10,165 nucleotides of DNA from Methyloceanibacter sp. (GTDB lineage Bacteria; Pseudomonadota; Alphaproteobacteria; Rhizobiales; Methyloligellaceae). A program made the position numbers and the translations under genes. Every line of letters starts with the position of its first letter. Position 1 is the stretch's first letter. Under the pieces are notes generated by a model. That model worked only from the letters and a program-made list of their open reading frames with translations. It did not search any database and was not told where the DNA came from. The stretch lies in contig JALHTP010000244.1 in assembly GCA_022865725.1 (NCBI GenBank), positions 1-10,165 of the forward strand. Direction: 5' to 3'. Below, piece after piece: positions 6,500 through 10,165 of the stretch.

Positions 6500-7923
6500 G
6501 ATGTTCCGAGCTCTTGGCGGAAGAAGTGGAAGAGCGCGCGGGCCGCTTGCGGCTCACCGCCTTGCGGGCGTCCCGGCTGCTCGCGTGGAACCCAGCCGAA
6601 GATGTCGAGATGGGCGAAGCGTTTTGCGTCGTGCACGAAGCGCTTGAGGAACAGAGCTGCGATGATCGAGCCGGCAAAGGAGCCTTCAGCGATGTGATTC
6701 ACATCGGCGATCGAGCTCTTGAGCAGCTTGTCGTAAGGCGGCCAGAACGGCATGCGCCACAAGGGATCGCCCACGGCGCGGCCCGCGGCGAGAAGGCGCT
6801 CAGCCATTTCCTCGTCGTCGCTATAGAGCGGCGGCAGATCGGGCCCGAGCGCGACCCGCGCAGCACCTGTCAAAGTGGCGATGGTGATGAGGTAATCAGG
6901 CGCCTCCTCGTCGGCGAGGCTGATGGCGTCGGCCAGCACCAGGCGCCCCTCGGCGTCGGTGTTGCCGATCTCGACCGTCATGCCGTTCCGGCTGGTCAGC
7001 ACGTCGCCCGGCCTGAAGGCGTTGCCGGCGATGCTGTTCTCGGCCGCCGGGATCAGCACGCGAAGCTTCACCGGCAGCTTCGCCCGCATGACGAGAAGCG
7101 CGAAGGCGAGCGCCGAGGCGGCGCCGCCCATGTCCTTCTTCATCAGCGCCATGGCGCTTCCCGGCTTGATGTCGAGGCCGCCGGTATCGAAGCAGATGCC
7201 CTTGCCGACGATCGTCACCTTAGGGGCGTGCTCCGCGCCCCAGCGCAGGTCGATGAGCCGGGGGCTGCGGTCGCTCGCCCGCCCCACGGCGTGGATCATG
7301 GGGAAATTGTCGGAGAGCAGGCCCGACCCTTCGGTCACCTTGATGCCGGCGCCAAAGGCCGTAGCCAGCTCGCGCGCGGCGCTTTCGAGCTCGGCAGGAC
7401 CGAGATCGTTGGCGGGCGTGTTGATGAGATCACGGCCGAAATAGAGCGCCTCGGCCAGCGCCAGAACCTGATCCCGGCTCGCGCCTTCGGGAAGGACGAG
7501 GCGCTTGGCTTTACGCCCGTTTGCCGCCTTGTAGCGCGTGAAGCGGTAGCTGCCGGCAAGGAAGCCGAGCGCGGCAAGCTCAGGGTCGGGGAGCGGCGAG
7601 GCGAAGCGATAGTCGCCTTCAGGGAGCGCGCCGGGCAGCACGCCCGTCAGAAGGGGGCTCTGCACCGCCCAGTCCTTGCCGCCGGTCCCGAGCAACGCTC
7701 CGCCGATGCCGCCGCGTCCGTCAGGCAGAAGCAGCACCGAGCCTTGCTTCCCGCTCCAGCCTTGCGCCTCGACCCAGGCCCGTTCGGTCTCGCTCAAGGC
7801 ACCGAGCGCGGGATCGTCCGCCGAGGCGATGAGGCGGACCGGCAGCGCCGGCGCTTCAGCCGGGAGAAGCAGGTGTTCCAGGATGCGGCGCGTTGTCTCT
7901 AGCGTCAGGGCTTTGCTGGGCAT
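6496..7923 (-). CDS. M17 leucyl aminopeptidase family protein
   Basis: This cytoplasmic two-metal aminopeptidase (475 residues; E. coli PepA has about 503) removes N-terminal amino acids from peptides. The N-terminal 160 or so residues form the variable domain and the rest is the catalytic domain. The metal and catalytic residues align with the PepA set at identical spacing: K241, D246, K253, D264, D323, E325 and R327, found in VGKGICFDTGG, LDIKPGSAMALMKKDMGG and NTDAEGRLVLAD. It should therefore be active. The ATG at 7923 has no clear ribosome site upstream; translation may be weak or start on a short leader. It is the first gene of a two-gene operon with the NlpC/P60 peptidase, which suggests the two act on the same peptides. 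A long open frame on the opposite strand (6514-7902) is a shadow. Confidence 0.95.
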   Translation of the reverse strand: MPSKALTLETTRRILEHLLLPAEAPALPVRLIASADDPALGALSETERAWVEAQGWSGKQGSVLLLPDGRGGIGGALLGTGGKDWAVQSPLLTGVLPGALPEGDYRFASPLPDPELAALGFLAGSYRFTRYKAANGRKAKRLVLPEGASRDQVLALAEALYFGRDLINTPANDLGPAELESAARELATAFGAGIKVTEGSGLLSDNFPMIHAVGRASDRSPRLIDLRWGAEHAPKVTIVGKGICFDTGGLDIKPGSAMALMKKDMGGAASALAFALLVMRAKLPVKLRVLIPAAENSIAGNAFRPGDVLTSRNGMTVEIGNTDAEGRLVLADAISLADEEAPDYLITIATLTGAARVALGPDLPPLYSDDEEMAERLLAAGRAVGDPLWRMPFWPPYDKLLKSSIADVNHIAEGSFAGSIIAALFLKRFVHDAKRFAHLDIFGWVPREQPGRPQGGEPQAARALFHFFRQELGTS

Positions 7924-8004
7924 GGTTGATATCTGGACCGGACTTGCTCGGGCCGCGCATTAATGGCAGGGGAGCTTCGGCATGACAATGGCGGAAGGCG
8001 CGGC
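7924..8004. promoter_or_regulatory. Divergent intergenic region between aminopeptidase and GST genes
   Basis: These 81 bases separate the two divergent starts and must hold the promoter of the aminopeptidase operon and probably that of the GST gene. I see no convincing -35/-10 pair on either strand. GGAAGG at 7993-7998 is the ribosome site of the GST gene, 6 bases before the ATG at 8005, and decides that start over the ATG at 7963. Confidence 0.5.
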
Positions 8005-8673
8005 ATGACAAGCACCGGCTATACACTCGTGATCGGCGACAAGAATTTCTCGTCCTGGAGCTTGCGGCCCTGGCTTGCCATGAAACATTGCAGCATCCCC
8101 TTCGCGGAGGAGCGCATCAGGCTGAGGCAGCCCGACTCCAAGCCCGAAATCCTGCGCCATTCGCCCGCGGGCAAGGTGCCGGCGCTGAAGACCAGGCTGG
8201 GCGTCATCTTCGAAAGCCTCGCCATTCTCGAATATCTCGCCGAGCGCCATCCTGAGCATGCGCTGTGGCCGCTGGACGAGGAGGCGCGGGCGGCCGCGCG
8301 CAGCCTCGCTTCCGAGATGCATGCGGGCTTCGCCACGCTCCGCAACGAGATGTCCATGGACCTGCTCGGGCGGCTCCCCTCCCCGCTCGTCAGCGCGGCG
8401 CTCGAGGCGGATATCAGGCGGATCGCCGCCATCTGGAAGGACGCGCGGGCACGCTTCGGCAAAGGTGGGCCCTTCCTGTTCGGCGCCTTCTCCAATGCCG
8501 ACGCCATGTACGCGCCGGTGGCGACGCGGTTCCGCACCTATGGCGTCGATCTTTCCCGCTTCGGCGACGACGGCACGGCTGCGGCCTACGCCGACGCGAT
8601 CCTCGCGCTGCCCGCGATGGAAGACTGGACCGAAGGCGCTCAGCGAGAAGTGAAGCAGCGCTCCGCCGGTTGA
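8005..8673 (+). CDS. Glutathione S-transferase family protein
   Basis: This 222-residue protein has a thioredoxin-like N-terminal domain (about 6-82) and an all-helical C-terminal domain. It most likely conjugates or isomerises substrates with glutathione in the cytoplasm. LVIGDKNFSSWSLRPWL (8-24) holds the Ser/active-site region of the bacterial subgroup that includes YfcF- and MAAI-like proteins. SPAGKVPAL (53-61) contains the conserved cis-Pro59, and FESLAILEYLAE (69-80) carries the Glu-Ser pair that binds the glutathione gamma-glutamyl group. GAFSNADAMYAPV in the C-terminal half matches the N-capping box of GST folds. I chose the ATG at 8005 because GGAAGG lies 6 bases before it and the conserved domain begins immediately after; the ATG at 7963 lacks a ribosome site. 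The physiological substrate is unknown. It is transcribed away from the peptidase operon. Confidence 0.93.
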   Translation: MTSTGYTLVIGDKNFSSWSLRPWLAMKHCSIPFAEERIRLRQPDSKPEILRHSPAGKVPALKTRLGVIFESLAILEYLAERHPEHALWPLDEEARAAARSLASEMHAGFATLRNEMSMDLLGRLPSPLVSAALEADIRRIAAIWKDARARFGKGGPFLFGAFSNADAMYAPVATRFRTYGVDLSRFGDDGTAAAYADAILALPAMEDWTEGAQREVKQRSAG

Positions 8674-8731
8674 CCCCCACACTGTTGTCAGTGCGTTCGC
8701 GGGCACGACACGGAGGGGCGACCGTAGCGTC

Positions 8732-8750
8732 ATGGTTAATTCTTTTTTGA
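8732..8750. promoter_or_regulatory. CtrA-like binding motif upstream of the TPR lipoprotein gene
   Basis: The minus strand reads TTAACCAT across 8739-8732, identical to the 8-base CtrA half-site motif. The plus strand reads TTAA-N7-TTGA (8736-8750), one base off the full TTAA-N7-TTAA consensus. A second near match (TTAACCAA on the minus strand, 8821-8814) lies just before the lipoprotein start. Motif matches are seen directly; binding by CtrA is inferred. Confidence 0.4.
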
Positions 8751-8753
8751 CGC

Positions 8754-8789
8754 CTGTCCCACATCATTACAGCAGTGAAACAGGGACAG
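8754..8789. repeat. Inverted repeat CTGTCCC-N22-GGGACAG in the leader of the TPR gene
   Basis: CTGTCCC (8754-8760) and GGGACAG (8783-8789) are perfect 7-base inverted arms about a 22-base spacer, 35 bases before the start of the TPR lipoprotein gene. They could be an operator or a leader hairpin. No T-run follows, so it is not a terminator. Confidence 0.4.
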
Positions 8790-8824
8790 CCGGGCGCTCC
8801 CGTTCGGTAAGGATTGGTTAAGCA

Positions 8825-9928
8825 ATGGCTCTCGCCTTCCGCTCGCCCCGCCCGCGCCGCTCGATGGCGCTCGCGCTGCTCGCGACCACGGCCGTAGCGG
8901 CGCTGCTCGGCGGGTGCACGCAGACGGGATTGCCCTCCACGCCTTTCTCCAGCGAACCCAAGCTTGCGGCTGCGGATGAAATCGGCGCTATCGCCCAATG
9001 GAGCGCCGCCTATGCGAAGAGTCCGCAGGATCCAAAGATGGTCCTCGGCTACGCTGCAGCGCTCAAGGCCATCGGGTCGCGCGATCGCGCGCTGGAAGTT
9101 CTGACGGCGGGATACCGCGCCAAGCAGGACAATGGCGAGATCTCCGCCGAGCTCGGGCGGCTTGCGCTCGACATGGGTCGACTCGATATCGCGACACAAA
9201 CGCTGAAAGTGGCCGAGACCCAAGGCGTGAAGGACTGGAAGACGCTTTCGGCGCAAGGAACCTTGCGCGCGAAGCAAGGCAAGCATGCCGAAGCCCAGCA
9301 ATATTTCCTCGCGGCGCTGCAAGAGCAGCCTGACGCCGTGTCGGTGATCAACAATCTCGCTCTCTCCTACGCACTCGACGGCAAGGCCAACAAGTCGGAG
9401 GAGCTGTTGCGCAAGGCAGTCGCCAGCGGGCACGACGACAAGCGCGTGCGGCAGAACCTCGCTCTCGTGCTCGGCCTCCAGGGCAAGTTCGACGAGGCGC
9501 GCCAGGTCGCCTCTGTCGACATGACCGCCCAGGAGACCAAGGCGAACATGTCCTATCTCCGCAACATGCTGTCGAACTCGACGCAGTTGGCCGCGGCCAA
9601 ACCCGGCTTCGATGACGCCGCGGGCGATGACTGGAAGCCCTTTGCCTCCAATGACGCGGCATCGAGCAAGAGCGCTGCCGCCACGCCAAGTGCCGCGCCA
9701 AAGGTCCAGATGGTGAAGGCCGCCGAGAAGGTCGAAGCGCCGTCCGCCGCTACGCCGGCCAAAGCGGCGCAAGCCGCATCGCCTGCGGCCTCAGCCAAGC
9801 CCAGCAAGTTGGCCGGTACGCCGACGCTGATCACGCCGGTCATGGCGACTCCGGCGCAAGTCCAGGCCGCTACCCCCGGCGCTGCTCCGGCCGGCCCTGC
9901 GGGCCTCCTCAGAACCGACACCGATTAA
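8825..9928 (+). CDS. TPR-repeat lipoprotein, TadD-like (Flp pilus assembly family)
   Basis: This 367-residue exported protein is a predicted lipoprotein. It has a basic N terminus (RSPRPRR), a hydrophobic core and a lipobox LLGGC with Cys31 as the lipidated residue. Residues about 54-230 contain roughly five tetratricopeptide repeats, clearest at QGKHAEAQQYFLAALQEQPD, followed by INNLALSYALDGKANKSEEL and then NLALVLGLQGKFDEAR. This resembles TadD, which helps place the secretin of the tight-adherence pilus in the outer membrane. From about residue 262 the chain becomes an Ala/Pro/Ser/Thr-rich low-complexity tail, probably disordered. An AAGGA ribosome site (8809-8813) precedes the ATG at 8825 by 11 bases. 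No other tad gene is in the window, so the link to pili is by family only. Another outer-membrane TPR scaffold is possible. Confidence 0.85.
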   Translation: MALAFRSPRPRRSMALALLATTAVAALLGGCTQTGLPSTPFSSEPKLAAADEIGAIAQWSAAYAKSPQDPKMVLGYAAALKAIGSRDRALEVLTAGYRAKQDNGEISAELGRLALDMGRLDIATQTLKVAETQGVKDWKTLSAQGTLRAKQGKHAEAQQYFLAALQEQPDAVSVINNLALSYALDGKANKSEELLRKAVASGHDDKRVRQNLALVLGLQGKFDEARQVASVDMTAQETKANMSYLRNMLSNSTQLAAAKPGFDDAAGDDWKPFASNDAASSKSAAATPSAAPKVQMVKAAEKVEAPSAATPAKAAQAASPAASAKPSKLAGTPTLITPVMATPAQVQAATPGAAPAGPAGLLRTDTD

Positions 9929-9970
9929 TTCAGAAATCAGAAAACCTGTGGACGGATCCTCCACCCGCAC

Positions 9971-10008
9971 GTGAGGGCCCTGAAGGTGGGTGCTGTTAAG
10001 GCCCCCAC
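9971..10008 (+). promoter_or_regulatory. GC-rich hairpin in the leader of a possible small gene
   Basis: GTGAGGGCC (9971-9979) can pair with GGCCCCCAC (10000-10008) over 8 of 9 bases around a 20-base loop. No T-run follows, so it is more likely a leader structure than a terminator, although it could slow transcription leaving the TPR gene. TCCTCC (9957-9962) upstream is complementary to the GGAGGA ribosome site at 10014-10019, and CACCC (9962-9966) can pair with GGGTG (9988-9992). Alternative folds that expose or hide the ribosome site are therefore possible. Confidence 0.4.
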
Positions 10009-10026
10009 GATTCGGAGGAGCCAACC

Positions 10027-10125
10027 ATGCAAGCGATTACGACTATCAGTCGTCCTGGCGTTTTTCCAGAAGTTGCCGCCGTGCCCCTTGCAGAACATGC
10101 GCTCGAGTTGCGGGGTCAACTCTAA
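10027..10125 (+). CDS. Possible 32-residue small protein, unknown
   Basis: ATG at 10027 to TAA at 10123-10125 encodes 32 residues, beginning MQAITTISRPGVFPEVAAVP and ending ALELRGQL. It is preceded by a near-perfect ribosome site, GGAGGAG (10014-10020), with 6 bases of spacing, which is the main reason to call it. It has no membrane helix or signal peptide and no motif I recognise. A perfect 6-base hairpin (ACGACT at 10039-10044, AGTCGT at 10048-10053) lies inside codons 5-9, followed 6 bases later by TTTTT (10061-10065). The frame could therefore be a leader peptide or part of an attenuator rather than a functional protein. The 40 bases after it contain no further recognisable gene start. 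Confidence 0.45.
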   Translation: MQAITTISRPGVFPEVAAVPLAEHALELRGQL

Positions 10126-10165
10126 AAGATCATCGGGATGAGGCGATAACGCACACGGGCCGCAT

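Noticed and set aside
6514..7902. 462-codon open frame on the plus strand opposite the aminopeptidase
   Set aside because: It is a high-GC shadow. The minus-strand frame carries every M17 catalytic residue at the correct spacing, while this translation is an Arg/Ala/Gly-rich composition without a recognisable domain.
7963..8004. Earlier ATG start for the GST gene
   Set aside because: No ribosome site precedes it, and the added 14 residues precede the conserved start of the GST fold; GGAAGG supports the ATG at 8005.
8732..8821. 29-codon ORF just upstream of the TPR lipoprotein, ending 3 bases before its start
   Set aside because: The GGAGGGG upstream (8712-8718) is 13 bases from the ATG, too far for a good site. 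The frame overlaps the CtrA-like motifs and inverted repeat, and the peptide looks unremarkable. A leader-peptide role cannot be excluded.
8414..9772. 452-codon minus-strand open frame across the GST and TPR genes
   Set aside because: It crosses two supported plus-strand genes and their intergenic region and shows no domain; it is a shadow.
9945..9956. DnaA box near CTGTGGACGG
   Set aside because: It matches the reverse of the TTATCCACA consensus at only part of its positions, and there is no cluster of such sites or origin gene nearby.

Overview
This GC-rich window comes from an alphaproteobacterium, most likely a Hyphomicrobiales (Rhizobiales) relative. The clues are a rhizobial-type YejBE(F) peptide importer, an exact EcfG-type general-stress promoter, CtrA-like TTAACCAT motifs, and a TadD-like TPR lipoprotein. 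No insertion sequence, tRNA, rRNA, CRISPR array or phage signature is visible. Most of it looks like core chromosome.

Positions 1-5442 (+ strand) hold one tightly packed operon for an oligopeptide/muropeptide-type ABC importer. It contains the 3' end of a YejA-like binding protein (with an unusual C-terminal membrane anchor), yejB, yejE, a CDF-family zinc/divalent-metal exporter placed between yejE and yejF, and yejF (two ATPase domains in one chain). Gene junctions are -4, +6, +6 and +7 bases, so co-transcription is very likely.

Positions 5443-5598 hold a short regulatory gap with an exact GGAAC-N16-CGTT promoter. It drives a 25-codon, very hydrophobic small membrane-protein gene. That gene converges on the next gene and overlaps it by 8 bases.

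Positions 5591-7923 (- strand) hold a two-gene operon: an M17 leucyl aminopeptidase with all seven metal/catalytic residues, then a signal-peptide-less SH3-NlpC/P60 endopeptidase resembling YkfC, coupled by a 4-base GTGA overlap. With the Yej importer next door, this suggests uptake and cytoplasmic breakdown of cell-wall peptides.

Positions 8005-8673 (+) encode a glutathione S-transferase family protein, divergent from the aminopeptidase. A 151-base intergenic region with CtrA-like motifs and an inverted repeat precedes a lipoprotein with TPRs (TadD-like, 8825-9928). The window ends with a structured leader and a possible 32-codon small gene with a strong ribosome binding site (10027-10125). 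Nothing recognisable follows it in the last 40 bases.
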